From positions 1-64,000 of the forward strand of contig NZ_FNCI01000017.1 in the NCBI RefSeq assembly GCF_900100755.1: a stretch of DNA of 64,000 nt, read 5' to 3'. Made by a program: the position numbers and the translations under genes. This DNA is from Onishia taeanensis. Its GTDB lineage: Bacteria > Pseudomonadota > Gammaproteobacteria > Pseudomonadales > Halomonadaceae. Shown piece after piece: positions 53,176-62,727 of this stretch (position 1 is its first letter; each line of letters begins with the position of its first letter). The notes below the pieces were generated by a model, which made no database searches, had not been told where the DNA came from, and worked only from the letters and a program-made list of their open reading frames with translations.

Positions 53176-55650
53176 CTACTGGAATAGACCCTTGAGGGCG
53201 TTACGAAGTTCCCCGGAGGCATCTTCGCCGATACGCTCATCGAGACCATCCAGTGCATCGTCGAGACGTTTCTGGACTTCTTCGCTGGCTTTGTCCTCGA
53301 CTTCCTGGCGGGCGAGGTTGGCCACGGCGTCGCGGAAGGCGCCGCGATCGAAGCGGCACCAGTCGGCAGGCGCGCCGGACAGGTCGCCTTCGCAACGCAC
53401 CGGCAGCGGCACCTTGGTCAGGCGAGGATTGACCTCGCAGGCGGCATCGGCGGTATCGACGAAGCGAGCCGCGGCGCGATAGTCCAAGCGCTTGTTGACC
53501 AGGCCTAAGGTGCCTTCGCCGGTCACCTGGATGCCGGGGATGCTGATATCCAGGTCATCGTTGCGCACTTGGCCGTCGCGGATATTGAGGGTCGCGCTGG
53601 CGTTGTCAAAGCGCGTATCGGTGCTCCATTCGCGGCTGGTCTGCTTGCCTTCGAGCAGCGCCACGGCGGTGCAAAGCTCCTCAGAGACGTTGACGTCGAA
53701 CACCGCGCCGTCGTCGATGTTGGCCGTCAACTGGCCGTTGAGCTTCGCCGGCAGTTCGGCCGCGCTATTGCCGCGGGTGGTCAGCTCACCGCTAAGGTTG
53801 AGCTTGCCGCGCAGCGGCGACTCTTCGTCGGTGAGGGCGGCGAGGAAGGGCTCGGCGGCGACGTCTTTGACCGTCGGGGCAAAGCGCCAGCGCAGCGGCG
53901 ACTCGCGCAGGTCGAGCCCGGCGGTAGCGGAAAGCGTGCCGTCGAAGAAGCGCGCATCGAAGCTCTCCAGGCGCTGCTGGCCGTTATTGCCACGGGCCTT
54001 GAGCACCACCTGCTCAAGATCCATTCCTTTCACGGTGAGCCGCTCGAGGGCGAGGTCCGCGTTGAGATCCAGGGCCTTGAGGGTCGCCACCGGCACCAGT
54101 TCGCCACCGGCCTGGCTGACGGCGGCAGCACCGGCCTGGCTAGCCTCACCGGACGCCTGGGCGTTGGACTCACTGTCGGCGCTTGCCTGAGCACTGTCGC
54201 TGCCCTCTGCGGCCGGCGGCAGGTAGCGATCGAGGTCCAGCACATCGCCCTGCAAATCGAGCGCCAGCGAACGACCGTCGAGGCCGGCGGACAGCGAGCC
54301 GTTGAGGGTGGTGTCGTCTAGCTTCAGGTTCAGGCTCGGCAGGCTGACCCGCTCGAGGTTGCCTTCCACAGGGCTCGACAGCGCCAGGCTTTTGAGTGCG
54401 GCGTCATCGGCGGTCTCGGGCAGGCTGCCCAGGCGCTCGAGCCAATTGCGAAGCGACAGCGGCTCGAGCGTCAGCTGGCCGCGGTACTGCGGGGCACCGA
54501 GCAGCTGCTCGACGCGCAGGTTGCCACCAAGCTGCAGGCTGTTTTCTCCGCTCAGTTGCCATTCGCTGACGCGCAGGGTCTGCGCCTCGAGATCGGCATC
54601 GGCGGCAAACGTCAGCGACAGCGGCAGTACCTTTTCGCCTAGCGACGGGTGAGAAAGGCTGGCCTCCAGAGTGCCGTCTTCTAGCACATAGCGGCCTGTA
54701 TTGAGGTTGGCATCGAAGCTAGGAAAGCTGAGATTGGCCTTCTGCTGCTTGCCATCGGTGCCGGCCAACTGGGTGTTGGTGTTCAGCTTCAGGTCGCTCA
54801 GCACGTAGTGGCCATCGTCGAGGCCCAGCTTCACCTGGCTGTCCAGCTTCATCTGGCTGACCCATTGGGCCTCGGCTTCCCGCGATTGCCCCTCGGGCAC
54901 CAGGAACGACGACAGGGTGAAATCGGCATTGAGCGGGAAGGCCTTGGCAGGATTGACGTTGCTGCCGCTGATATTCAGGGAATCGATGTGCCAGGCATGG
55001 CCGCCCTGCCGGTCGGTATAGCGGATGCTGCCATCGGTGACGTTTACGCGGGCAATGTCGAGCGCCACTGCCACGTTGTCCTTGCCACTCAGGTCGCCGG
55101 GCAGCGTTGAAGACGCATCGCTTGTCGTCTCGCTGGTGCCGTCGCTGCTTGTTTGCGTCTGTGCCTGCGCCTCGGCAACGACGGAGGAATCGGCGGCCTC
55201 GCTGGCCGCCTGTGTCTGCTCTTGCTGCTGCTGACGCTGGAGCCGGTCGACCAGGGTCTGCCAGTTGCCGCGGCCCTCGGCGTCACGCTTGAGGTTCAGG
55301 CGCATGCCGTCGAGGTTCAGGCCGTCGATCGCTACTTGGCCGGACAGCAGCGGTGCGAAGGCCAGGCTGACCTCGGCCTGATTGAAGGCCAGGAAGGCCT
55401 GCTCGTTCTCGGGCTGGTCGGGCAGGCGGGCTTCGGCGTCCGCCACGCTGAGCCCCAGGCGCGGGTAGAAGGACCAGGACAAGGCGCCATCCAGCTCAAG
55501 CTCCAGGCCGCTCTGATCGCGCACCATCTGGACCAGATGCGGTTTGAGGTCTTCAGGGTCGAAGAAGGTCGTGATATAGACCACTGCACCCACTACTACC
55601 AAGCCCAGTATCCCTACCACTGCTAGCAGCGTACGCAACAGTGCTCTCAT
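53176..55650 (-). CDS. AsmA family protein
   Basis: The product has 824 residues with an N-terminal inner-membrane helix (LLAVVGILGLVVVGAVVYIT). DPEDLKPHLVQMVRDQSGLE and LSWSFYPRLGLSVADAEARL are the AsmA start motifs. A long periplasmic beta-rich body follows, with acidic Ser/Ala/Gln low-complexity linkers near residues 140-180 and 490-520. The C-terminal DISIPGIQVTGEGTLGLVNK block is conserved. AsmA proteins bridge the envelope and affect phospholipid transport to the outer membrane. It overlaps the upstream GNAT gene by four bases. Confidence 0.9.
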   Translation of the reverse strand: MRALLRTLLAVVGILGLVVVGAVVYITTFFDPEDLKPHLVQMVRDQSGLELELDGALSWSFYPRLGLSVADAEARLPDQPENEQAFLAFNQAEVSLAFAPLLSGQVAIDGLNLDGMRLNLKRDAEGRGNWQTLVDRLQRQQQQEQTQAASEAADSSVVAEAQAQTQTSSDGTSETTSDASSTLPGDLSGKDNVAVALDIARVNVTDGSIRYTDRQGGHAWHIDSLNISGSNVNPAKAFPLNADFTLSSFLVPEGQSREAEAQWVSQMKLDSQVKLGLDDGHYVLSDLKLNTNTQLAGTDGKQQKANLSFPSFDANLNTGRYVLEDGTLEASLSHPSLGEKVLPLSLTFAADADLEAQTLRVSEWQLSGENSLQLGGNLRVEQLLGAPQYRGQLTLEPLSLRNWLERLGSLPETADDAALKSLALSSPVEGNLERVSLPSLNLKLDDTTLNGSLSAGLDGRSLALDLQGDVLDLDRYLPPAAEGSDSAQASADSESNAQASGEASQAGAAAVSQAGGELVPVATLKALDLNADLALERLTVKGMDLEQVVLKARGNNGQQRLESFDARFFDGTLSATAGLDLRESPLRWRFAPTVKDVAAEPFLAALTDEESPLRGKLNLSGELTTRGNSAAELPAKLNGQLTANIDDGAVFDVNVSEELCTAVALLEGKQTSREWSTDTRFDNASATLNIRDGQVRNDDLDISIPGIQVTGEGTLGLVNKRLDYRAAARFVDTADAACEVNPRLTKVPLPVRCEGDLSGAPADWCRFDRGAFRDAVANLARQEVEDKASEEVQKRLDDALDGLDERIGEDASGELRNALKGLFQ

Positions 55651-56102
55651 CCTTTACCTCCTAGTGATGCCTTGGGGTCCATTTCGTAGTGTTCACCGTT
55701 CGCAACCAGCCTGAAGCCCAGCCGCTTGAGCAGCAACTCGTCACCGAGCATCAGCGTAGAGGCAGCGACACGCAGCAGGCAGCCATCGCGCAGGGCCTCC
55801 TGGCAGATCAGCGTCACCAGCCGAGAAGCCACACCTCGGCGCCGGGTGGTCTTGCGAATACACAGGTTCGACAGCCACCAGGCACCGTCGACGACATTCA
55901 TCGCCACGGCACCGAGCAGGCGATCATTGAAGCGGCCACAGCAAAAGGTACCCTGTCGTTCGAACTGATCGCGAATGTAGTCATCCGCCGGCAGCGGCAG
56001 CCGCTCGGCAGGCACATCGGCGTAGATCCGGGCAAGATCCAGGGCAAGCTGCGGGTCCCGTTCCCATTCGGCCTTGGTAACCTTTAGCAGGGTAACCGGC
56101 AT
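55647..56102 (-). CDS. PanZ/PanM-like GNAT protein
   Basis: The product has 151 residues starting [17 protein letters not shown] behind [30 protein letters not shown] and [17 protein letters not shown] resemble E. coli PanZ, which binds acetyl-CoA and controls the maturation of aspartate decarboxylase PanD. The TRRRG acetyl-CoA loop is intact. panD is not in the window. It could equally be a general GNAT acetyltransferase. It is divergent from hisB and co-directional with the AsmA gene, overlapping by ATGA. Confidence 0.65.
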   Translation of the reverse strand: MPVTLLKVTKAEWERDPQLALDLARIYADVPAERLPLPADDYIRDQFERQGTFCCGRFNDRLLGAVAMNVVDGAWWLSNLCIRKTTRRRGVASRLVTLICQEALRDGCLLRVAASTLMLGDELLLKRLGFRLVANGEHYEMDPKASLGGKG

Positions 56103-56256
56103 TGACGTTTCTCCTTGGCTAACGGGGCAACCCGACAATAACCCGCATTGTAGCGGATGGGGGGCGCGATTCACTATAATGGCTGGCTCGACCCCCGTCG
56201 CTCAGGCGTGCGACGGCGTTTCACCGCAATGCGCTCAGCGCAGGAGTACAGCCATC

Positions 56257-56850
56257 ATGACCCAGCGTACCGCCACGGTTTCCCGCGACACCAAGGAAAC
56301 GCAGATCACGGTAAGCGTGAATCTCGATGGCAAGGGTGAGCTCAACTGCGAGACCGGCGTGCCCTTTCTCGACCATATGCTCGACCAGGTGGCGCGCCAC
56401 GGGCTGATCGATCTCGACATCAAGGCAGTGGGCGATCTGCATATCGACGCTCACCACACCGTCGAGGATCTCGGCATCACACTGGGCCAGGCCTTCGCCA
56501 AGGCCATCGGCGACAAGCGTGGCATCTACCGCTATGGCCACGCCTACGTGCCGCTGGATGAAGCGCTGTCACGCGTGGTCGTGGATTTCTCCGGCCGCCC
56601 GGGCCTGTTCATGAACGTCGAATTCACCCGCGGCAGCCTCGGCACGCTGGACACCCAGCTGTTCTGGGAGTTCTTCCAGGGCTTCGTCAATCATGCCCAG
56701 GTGACCCTGCACATCGACAACCTGAAGGGCTTCAACGCCCACCATCAGGCAGAGACCATCTTCAAGGCCTTTGGCCGCGCGCTGCGCATGGCCACTGCCG
56801 AAGATCCGCGCATGGCCGGCCAGATGCCGTCCACCAAAGGCAGCTTGTAA
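56257..56850 (+). CDS. hisB: Imidazoleglycerol-phosphate dehydratase
   Basis: The product has 197 residues. The metal-binding motifs [24 protein letters not shown] and [16 protein letters not shown] carry the paired histidines of the di-manganese site. It is the monofunctional form without an N-terminal phosphatase. It performs the sixth step of histidine synthesis. The ATG at 56257 has CAGGAG upstream, although the frame is open further left. First gene of hisBHAF. Confidence 0.97.
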   Translation: MTQRTATVSRDTKETQITVSVNLDGKGELNCETGVPFLDHMLDQVARHGLIDLDIKAVGDLHIDAHHTVEDLGITLGQAFAKAIGDKRGIYRYGHAYVPLDEALSRVVVDFSGRPGLFMNVEFTRGSLGTLDTQLFWEFFQGFVNHAQVTLHIDNLKGFNAHHQAETIFKAFGRALRMATAEDPRMAGQMPSTKGSL

Positions 56851-56935
56851 GCTGTCATGATGGCATGATGATGCCTCTTCGCCTCTCAGGCCGCCAGACC
56901 ACTCACTCGGCCACTTACTCGACAAGGAGCGCAGC

Positions 56936-57577
56936 ATGACCATTGCCGTCATCGATTATGGAATGGGCAATTTGCACAGCGTCGCCAAGGCCCTCGAGCA
57001 CGTCACTCATGAAAATGTGGTGGTGACCCGCGATGCCCGCCGTATTCGTGGCGCCACCCGCCTGGTGCTGCCCGGTCAGGGCGCGATCCGCGATTGCATG
57101 GGCGAGCTGGAGCGCAGCGAGGTCAAGGGCCTGGTGCAGGAACTGTTGAGCGACGGCGACAAGCCGCTGCTGGGGATCTGCGTCGGCCAGCAGATGCTTC
57201 TCGACGAGAGCGAAGAGAATGGCGGAGTGGCCTGCCTGGGCTTTCTGCCGGGCCGTGTGCGGCGCTTCCCCACCGACCTGCGCGATGCGCAAGGTGAGCG
57301 CCTGAAGGTGCCGCACATGGGCTGGAACCGCATGACGCAACGCCACGACCATCCCCTGTGGGAGGGCATCGAGGACGGCGAGCGCTTCTATTTCGTGCAC
57401 AGCTACTACGTCGATGCCGCCGAGGATGCCGATGTCTTCGGCACCACCGAATACGGCGGCATCACCGCGCATGTGGCGGTTGGCCGCGGGCCGGTCTTCG
57501 CCACCCAGTTCCACCCGGAGAAGAGCTCGGCGGCCGGCCTGCGCCTGCTCGAGAACTTCGTGCAGTGGACACCCTGA
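56936..57577 (+). CDS. hisH: Imidazole glycerol phosphate synthase, glutaminase subunit
   Basis: This 213-residue class I amidotransferase starts [20 protein letters not shown]. The nucleophile is in [12 protein letters not shown] and the His-Glu pair in TQFHPEKS. It supplies ammonia to HisF. It lies 85 bases after hisB and 61 before hisA. Confidence 0.97.
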   Translation: MTIAVIDYGMGNLHSVAKALEHVTHENVVVTRDARRIRGATRLVLPGQGAIRDCMGELERSEVKGLVQELLSDGDKPLLGICVGQQMLLDESEENGGVACLGFLPGRVRRFPTDLRDAQGERLKVPHMGWNRMTQRHDHPLWEGIEDGERFYFVHSYYVDAAEDADVFGTTEYGGITAHVAVGRGPVFATQFHPEKSSAAGLRLLENFVQWTP

Positions 57578-57638
57578 TCGCCTCACGTTTACGCATCACC
57601 TTCATTCGCGCCCCGCAAGGCGCCCACGAGGACACGAC

Positions 57639-58394
57639 ATGCTGGTAATTCCCGCCATCGATCTCAAGGACGGCAAGTGCGTTCGCCTGAAGCAGGGCCG
57701 GATGGACGACTCCACCACCTATGGCGATGACCCTGTTGCCATGGCGGCCCGCTGGGTCGAAGCCGGCGCTCGCCGCCTGCACCTGGTCGACCTCAACGGC
57801 GCCTTCGAAGGCACGCCGGTCAACGGCGAGGCGGTCACCGCCATCGCCCGCGCCTACCCGGACCTGCCGATCCAGATCGGCGGCGGCATCCGCAGCGCCA
57901 GCACCATCGAGCACTATCTGGACGCCGGGGTGTCGCATGTGATCATCGGAACCAAGGCGGTCAAGGAACCGGCCTTCGTCACCGAGATGTGCCGCGCCTT
58001 CCCGGGCCATGTGATCGTTGGCCTGGATGCCCGCGACGGCTATGTGGCCACCGACGGCTGGGCCGAAGTGTCCACCATCAAGGCGACCGATCTGGCCAAG
58101 CGCTTCGCCGATGATGGCGTGTCCTCGATCGTTTACACCGACATCGCCCGCGACGGCATGATGCAGGGCGTCAACGTCGAAGCCACCGCCGAGCTCGCGC
58201 GCCACGGCGGCCTGCCGGTCATCGCCTCTGGCGGCGTCACCGACCTCGAGGATCTGCGGGCACTGGCCAAGGTCGCCGGCGACGGCATCCTCGGCGCCAT
58301 CACCGGTCGCGCCATCTACGAGGGCAGCCTGGACCTCGCCGAGGCCCAGCGTCTGTGCGACGAACTCGCCGGCGCTGCTGCCACTCACTCATAA
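57639..58394 (+). CDS. hisA: ProFAR isomerase
   Basis: The product has 251 residues starting [20 protein letters not shown] with the catalytic aspartate at residue 8. Later [14 protein letters not shown] holds the second acid. The half-barrel phosphate motifs are GGGIRS and ASGGVTD. It isomerises ProFAR to PRFAR. The frame is open upstream into hisH, but the family begins here. It is followed by hisF after 15 bases. Confidence 0.97.
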   Translation: MLVIPAIDLKDGKCVRLKQGRMDDSTTYGDDPVAMAARWVEAGARRLHLVDLNGAFEGTPVNGEAVTAIARAYPDLPIQIGGGIRSASTIEHYLDAGVSHVIIGTKAVKEPAFVTEMCRAFPGHVIVGLDARDGYVATDGWAEVSTIKATDLAKRFADDGVSSIVYTDIARDGMMQGVNVEATAELARHGGLPVIASGGVTDLEDLRALAKVAGDGILGAITGRAIYEGSLDLAEAQRLCDELAGAAATHS

Positions 58395-58409
58395 GCGGAG
58401 GGCTGACTC

Positions 58410-59183
58410 ATGGGACTCGCTAAACGCATCATCCCCTGCCTCGATGTCGATGCCGGGCGCGTGGTCAAGGGCGTCAACTTCATCGGCATCCGCGATGCCG
58501 GTGACCCGGTGGAAATCGCCAAGCGCTACAACCAGCAGGGCGCCGACGAGATCACCTTTCTCGACATCACGGCAAGCCATGAGGATCGCGGCACGACCGT
58601 CGATATGGTCGAACGCATTGCCGGTGAGGTCTTCATCCCGCTGACCGTGGGCGGCGGCATTCGTACCTGCGACGATATTCGCACCATGCTCAATGCCGGT
58701 GCCGACAAGGTGTCGATCAACACCGCGGCGGTCAGCAACCCGGAATTCGTCTATGAAGCAACCCAGCGTTTCGGCAGCCAGTGTATCGTGGTGGCTATCG
58801 ACGCCAAGCGGGTCTCCGCCGAGGGCGAGACGCCGCGCTGGGAGATCTTCACCCACGGCGGGCGCAAGCCGACCGGCCTGGACGCAGTGGAATGGGCGCA
58901 GAAGATGGTGGAACTGGGCGCCGGGGAACTGCTGCTGACCAGCATGGACCGCGACGGTACCAAGATCGGCTTCGATAACGAGCTGACCCGCGCCATTTCC
59001 GATGCGGTATGCGTGCCGGTGATCGCCTCCGGCGGCGTGGGCACCCTGGACCACCTGGTCGAGGGCGTCACCAAGGGCCGGGCCGATGCAGTACTGGCCG
59101 CCAGCATCTTCCACTTTGGCGAATACAGCATCCCCGATGCCAAGCGCTATATGGCGGACCAGGGTATCGAGATGAGACTCTGA
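58410..59183 (+). CDS. hisF: Imidazole glycerol phosphate synthase, cyclase subunit
   Basis: The product has 257 residues starting [20 protein letters not shown], with the catalytic aspartate in CLDVD and the second in TSMDRDGTK. Phosphate motifs GGGIRT and ASGGVGT are present. With HisH it makes imidazole glycerol phosphate and AICAR. It ends the visible his run; hisI and hisE are not here. Confidence 0.97.
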   Translation: MGLAKRIIPCLDVDAGRVVKGVNFIGIRDAGDPVEIAKRYNQQGADEITFLDITASHEDRGTTVDMVERIAGEVFIPLTVGGGIRTCDDIRTMLNAGADKVSINTAAVSNPEFVYEATQRFGSQCIVVAIDAKRVSAEGETPRWEIFTHGGRKPTGLDAVEWAQKMVELGAGELLLTSMDRDGTKIGFDNELTRAISDAVCVPVIASGGVGTLDHLVEGVTKGRADAVLAASIFHFGEYSIPDAKRYMADQGIEMRL

Positions 59184-59190
59184 GAACGCC

Positions 59191-59739
59191 ATGATGCCTA
59201 TTCAACGCCAAGGGATGGCGATTACAGCCCGACGGGGGCGCATCGGACGCTATGCGCAGGCACTGCTGTTAACGGCCTTGTTCGCGCCTTCCTGTGCCCA
59301 GGCCGAAGGCTTCTTCACCTACGACCATGGCCTGGTCCAGACCAGCCTGTGGACCACGCATTACTCGTCCGACGATGACGACGACGAGGAGTACAACAAC
59401 CAGCAGAACCTGATCGGGGTGGAGGTCCACAACCCCGAGCGCTGGTTCACTGGTGCGGCCTGGTTGAAGAACTCCTTCGATCAGCCGATCTGGTACTTCT
59501 ATGTCGGTCGCGAGTTTCCGCTATGGCAGCCCAGCGACGACCTGGAAGTGCGCGCCAAGCTCACCGCCGGCGGGCTGCGTGGCTATGACGGCGACAAGAA
59601 GGACAAGATTTCCTACAACAGCCTCGGCATCGCCCCGGCGATTCTGCCCACCATCGGCGCGCGTTGGGGGCGCTTCGAAACCGATATGCTGCTGTTCGGC
59701 ACCGCCGGCGTGATGTTCAATGCCGGGGTTCGCTTCTAG
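59191..59739 (+). CDS. Conserved outer-membrane-type protein
   Basis: The product has 182 residues with a long N-terminal signal region (ALLLTALFAPSCAQA). A stretch of Asp/Glu (SSDDDDDEEYNN) follows, and the body has alternating hydrophobic residues with many aromatics (WYFYVGREFPLW, APAILPTIGARWGRF), ending in aromatic F. This looks like a small beta-barrel. Relatives are sometimes called glycerol-3-phosphate transporters, which the architecture does not support. The start could be one of several ATGs. It lies seven bases after hisF. Confidence 0.65.
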   Translation: MMPIQRQGMAITARRGRIGRYAQALLLTALFAPSCAQAEGFFTYDHGLVQTSLWTTHYSSDDDDDEEYNNQQNLIGVEVHNPERWFTGAAWLKNSFDQPIWYFYVGREFPLWQPSDDLEVRAKLTAGGLRGYDGDKKDKISYNSLGIAPAILPTIGARWGRFETDMLLFGTAGVMFNAGVRF

Positions 59740-59757
59740 CCTCTAGCTTCTAAATTC

Positions 59758-59779
59758 GGGCTGCTCGCTGTGGCAGCCC
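59758..59779 (+). terminator. Possible stem-loop terminator
   Basis: A seven-pair stem (59758-59764 with 59773-59779) with an eight-base loop lies 18 bases after the stop codon. The following TCTCCC is a poor T tract. Confidence 0.35.
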
Positions 59780-59831
59780 TCTCCCATCACTACCCCTTCG
59801 CGTTGCTATCACTACCCCGGCACTCTTCTCG

Positions 59832-60425
59832 TCAGTCGAGGCTGAGCCCCAGGTTGCTCACTCCACCGTTACGCCCCAGGCGCTTGAGCGCCTTGAGGGC
59901 GTCGCGATCCAATTCGCCCTCCTCGAGCGCTTCCAGCACCGCATCCTGAAAGTCGCGTTCATCCGCCATCAGTTCATGCTCGCGGATCAGCGCCGCCAGC
60001 CGCGTTTCGTCTTCCTCGCCTTCGCTTACTTCGATGAAGGCGCGCACGCCGCTGAGTGAGGCGCGGCTGACTTCCAGCACCGCCTCGGGCGCTTCGCCGC
60101 GCAGGGTGTCGAGCATCGCCGAGATCGCCATCACCGCTTCCAAGGCGCGCCGCGCACCGAAGCTGTCGTCATCGACCGGCGGTTCGAGCTCGGCGAGTTT
60201 CTCCGCCTGACGGTCGAAGTCGATCTTGGCGCCTTTCACGCTCAGGTGCTCCCAGATCAGATCGAGGATGCTGCGCAGCGCCGTCGGGTCGCCGACCTCG
60301 GCATGATCCGCGTAGAGGGCGTAGTTGGGCATCAGGCGCTCGCCAAGGGCGGCCATGAAGGCCAGGCGACGGCGGGCGTCGAGATTCTTCAGGCGGGCAT
60401 TGAAGCCGCCGGTGGGCTGGGTCAT
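59832..60425 (-). CDS. YjaG family (DUF416) protein
   Basis: The product has 197 residues starting at the ATG with GGAGA upstream. The N-terminus NARLKNLDARRRLAFMAALGERLMPNY (shown here from residues 8-34) and the block around FGARRALEAVMAISAMLDTL fit the YjaG/DUF416 family. It is cytoplasmic and helical. The function is unknown. It is upstream-adjacent to the alkyltransferase-like gene on the same strand, 90 bases apart. Confidence 0.8.
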   Translation of the reverse strand: MTQPTGGFNARLKNLDARRRLAFMAALGERLMPNYALYADHAEVGDPTALRSILDLIWEHLSVKGAKIDFDRQAEKLAELEPPVDDDSFGARRALEAVMAISAMLDTLRGEAPEAVLEVSRASLSGVRAFIEVSEGEEDETRLAALIREHELMADERDFQDAVLEALEEGELDRDALKALKRLGRNGGVSNLGLSLD

Positions 60426-60515
60426 GAAGTCTCCTGGAACCGCTGGGAAGGACGACAAACAAGCGTCAGTGATTGCGTCCGTATGATGATTAAGCACAAA
60501 GGCCGCCGCCTTTGC

Positions 60516-60812
60516 TCAGGGCCAGAGCAGGTCGGCCGAGACCTTGCCCCGCGCATCGAACACCACGCCCTCGGCGCGCAGCTTCTCGCGCTGACGAACG
60601 GCGCCGCCATGCTCGGTGACGCGCCGGCTGGCATTGATCACTCGATGCCAGGGCAGGCCGTGTCCCTCTGGCAAATGGCGCATGGCGCTACCGACCATGC
60701 GCGCCGTGGCGCCCTCCGTCATCTTGGCCACGCTGCCATAGGTAGTGACACGGCCCTCCGGAATCTGGGCGACGATGGTATAGATCTGCTCGAGTACGGC
60801 GCTGCTGGCCAT
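60516..60812 (-). CDS. Alkyltransferase-like protein (ATL)
   Basis: The product has 98 residues starting MASSAVLEQIYTIVAQIPEG. It has the DNA-binding wing of O6-alkylguanine transferases (GRVTTYGSVAKM), but the active-site Pro-Cys-His-Arg is Pro-Trp-His-Arg (LPWHRVINASRR, Trp near residue 55). Such proteins bind O6-alkylguanine and flag it for nucleotide excision repair instead of repairing it. GGGGAGGGG precedes the chosen ATG. Confidence 0.9.
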   Translation of the reverse strand: MASSAVLEQIYTIVAQIPEGRVTTYGSVAKMTEGATARMVGSAMRHLPEGHGLPWHRVINASRRVTEHGGAVRQREKLRAEGVVFDARGKVSADLLWP

Positions 60813-60939
60813 GTCCCCTCCCCTGGTCGTGATGCAGATTAGCGTCATGGCTGTCGCATGTTGAGCGTGCCGAGGCATCGTATTGCCATTACCTAATAGG
60901 CGCTGGACGCCTCGACCCCGGGCCGGTCATCATAACGCC

Positions 60940-61647
60940 ATGCATATCTACTTTCTTCAGCATGCTGCGGGCCTGGGCCCGGCCCGCTTCGCCGACTGGC
61001 TGGACAGCATGGGCCACAGCCACAATAGCTGCCACCTCTACGCCGGCGAGGCACCGCCGCGCCTCGCCGACTGCGATGCTCTGGTGCTGCTCGACGGCGA
61101 TCTTGCCATCGATGATACCGCGACTCACCCCTGGCTCTCCCGCGAGAAGAAGCTATTGAACCGCGCGCTAAAGAGCGGCAAGCCGGTGCTCGGCGTCGGC
61201 CTGGGGGCGCGGCTGATCGCCGATGGCCTCGGTGCCATCGTCTCTCGCGGCACCTATCCGGCCCTTGGCTGGCAGCGGATCGAACTCGCCCCGGAGAGCC
61301 CCTTCGACCTGCCCGAGACCTTCGAGGCCTTCAGTTGGCAGCGTGACATCTTCGGTCTGCCCGACGGCGCCTTGCCGTTGGGCGGCAGCGAGGCGAGCCC
61401 GATGCAGGGTTTCTCCTGGGACCGAGGCCGGGTGGTGGCCTTGCAGTGTCACCTGGAAGCCACCGACATCAGCATCTCGGCCCTTCTCGAGCATATCGCC
61501 GCACAGGTGCAGGCAGGTGCCCGCCCTCTGGAAGGAGCCTACGTACAGGATGCCGAGACCATTCTTGCCGACACACGACGCGTCGACCATCAGGCGGCGC
61601 TGCTCGACCGGCTGATGGTGCAGTGGCTACGCAGCGTGTCGCGCTGA
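60940..61647 (+). CDS. Class I glutamine amidotransferase-like protein lacking the nucleophile
   Basis: The product has 235 residues starting MHIYFLQHAAGLGPARFADW. It has the GuaA/CarA-like GATase fold order, but where the nucleophile cysteine should stand the sequence is VLGVGLGARLIAD (Gly near residue 87). The C-terminal histidine motif is QCHLEATD, retaining His and Glu. It therefore cannot hydrolyse glutamine in the usual way. It may act as a regulator or as a YfeJ-like protein. Convergent with selU; ends overlap by 21 bases. Confidence 0.75.
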   Translation: MHIYFLQHAAGLGPARFADWLDSMGHSHNSCHLYAGEAPPRLADCDALVLLDGDLAIDDTATHPWLSREKKLLNRALKSGKPVLGVGLGARLIADGLGAIVSRGTYPALGWQRIELAPESPFDLPETFEAFSWQRDIFGLPDGALPLGGSEASPMQGFSWDRGRVVALQCHLEATDISISALLEHIAAQVQAGARPLEGAYVQDAETILADTRRVDHQAALLDRLMVQWLRSVSR

Positions 61648-62727
61648 CCAGTCCTTGGCGAACTCCAGGCAGCTCTCCCAGTCCCCCACATGCAGGAAGG
61701 TGTGGGGGTGCTTCTCTAGCTGATGGCGATACAGCGGATCATAGTATTCGGTGAGCAGCGGCCCCAACCAGGCCTCATGGGCCTGACGATTGCCACGTTC
61801 GTGCTCGCGGAAGGCCAGCTCCTGCAGGCGCTGCAAACGCTGCAGGCGCGCCAGCCCCAGGCGCTTGCGTAGCCGGCCAAGCGCGGTGGAAAGCTGCTTG
61901 CGCATCAACGTCCAGCCGAGCCAGTCGCCGTATTGGCCCTGATACAGCGCCCAGAGGTCGTCGATGTAGTCCTTGCGGATCTGCGCCAGCCGCCAATCCA
62001 GGGGCATCTCAACGCGGATACGCGGCGCCTTTTCCATGCCACGCCAGAAGAGCAGCGGAACGTTGGCCGTACCGATGTGGCGCGATTCGTCCTCGAGCAC
62101 GACCGGGCCCTGCGGCGCCTCTAGGTTCAACAGCCCCATGCCGATGGCGTGTTCGAAGTCGATCTGGCTAGGTGCCGGCATCGGGTGGCGACCGAAGGCC
62201 GAGCCCTTGTGGCGGGCGCAGCCCTCGAGGTCGAGCCCCTGGCCGAGGCCATTGATCAGCGGCGTCTTGGCCGAGCCGGTCAGCCCACTGACGACCAGCA
62301 TCGGGCGCTGGCTGGCGGCATCGACATGATCGCAGATCAACCTGCGCATGGCCTTCCAGCCACCGCGAATGCGGGGGCGCTCGATGCCGGCATCCCAAAG
62401 CCACTGCTGGGAGGTTTCCGAGCGGAGCCCACCGCGAAAACAATAGAGCAGCGCATCGGGATGCTGCCGGAGTTCCTGCTGCCAGGCGGCCACCCGAGCG
62501 CGCTTGATGCCGCCGGCGACCAGCCGCTGACCAAGCTCAATGGCCGCCTCCTGGCCCTGCTCGGCGTAGGCGATGCCGACCAGGTGGCGCTCCTCGTTAT
62601 CCATCAGCGGCAGATTGACGGCCCCGGGCAGCCCACCCTGGGCGAACTCTACCGGCGCGCGCACATCGATCAGACGGCGGCGCTCACGCAGCAGATCGAG
62701 GCTGGGATCTACCTGGGGCAGGTTCAT
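61627..62727 (-). CDS. selU: tRNA 2-selenouridine synthase
   Basis: The product has 366 residues. An N-terminal rhodanese domain has the catalytic cysteine in LYCFRGGLRSET (near residue 95). A P-loop domain follows with VSGLTGSAKTPLINGL (about 152). It exchanges sulfur for selenium at the wobble uridine of tRNAs, using selenophosphate. Its ATG overlaps the selD stop by four bases, so supply and use of selenophosphate are coupled. Confidence 0.95.
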   Translation of the reverse strand: MNLPQVDPSLDLLRERRRLIDVRAPVEFAQGGLPGAVNLPLMDNEERHLVGIAYAEQGQEAAIELGQRLVAGGIKRARVAAWQQELRQHPDALLYCFRGGLRSETSQQWLWDAGIERPRIRGGWKAMRRLICDHVDAASQRPMLVVSGLTGSAKTPLINGLGQGLDLEGCARHKGSAFGRHPMPAPSQIDFEHAIGMGLLNLEAPQGPVVLEDESRHIGTANVPLLFWRGMEKAPRIRVEMPLDWRLAQIRKDYIDDLWALYQGQYGDWLGWTLMRKQLSTALGRLRKRLGLARLQRLQRLQELAFREHERGNRQAHEAWLGPLLTEYYDPLYRHQLEKHPHTFLHVGDWESCLEFAKDWSARHAA

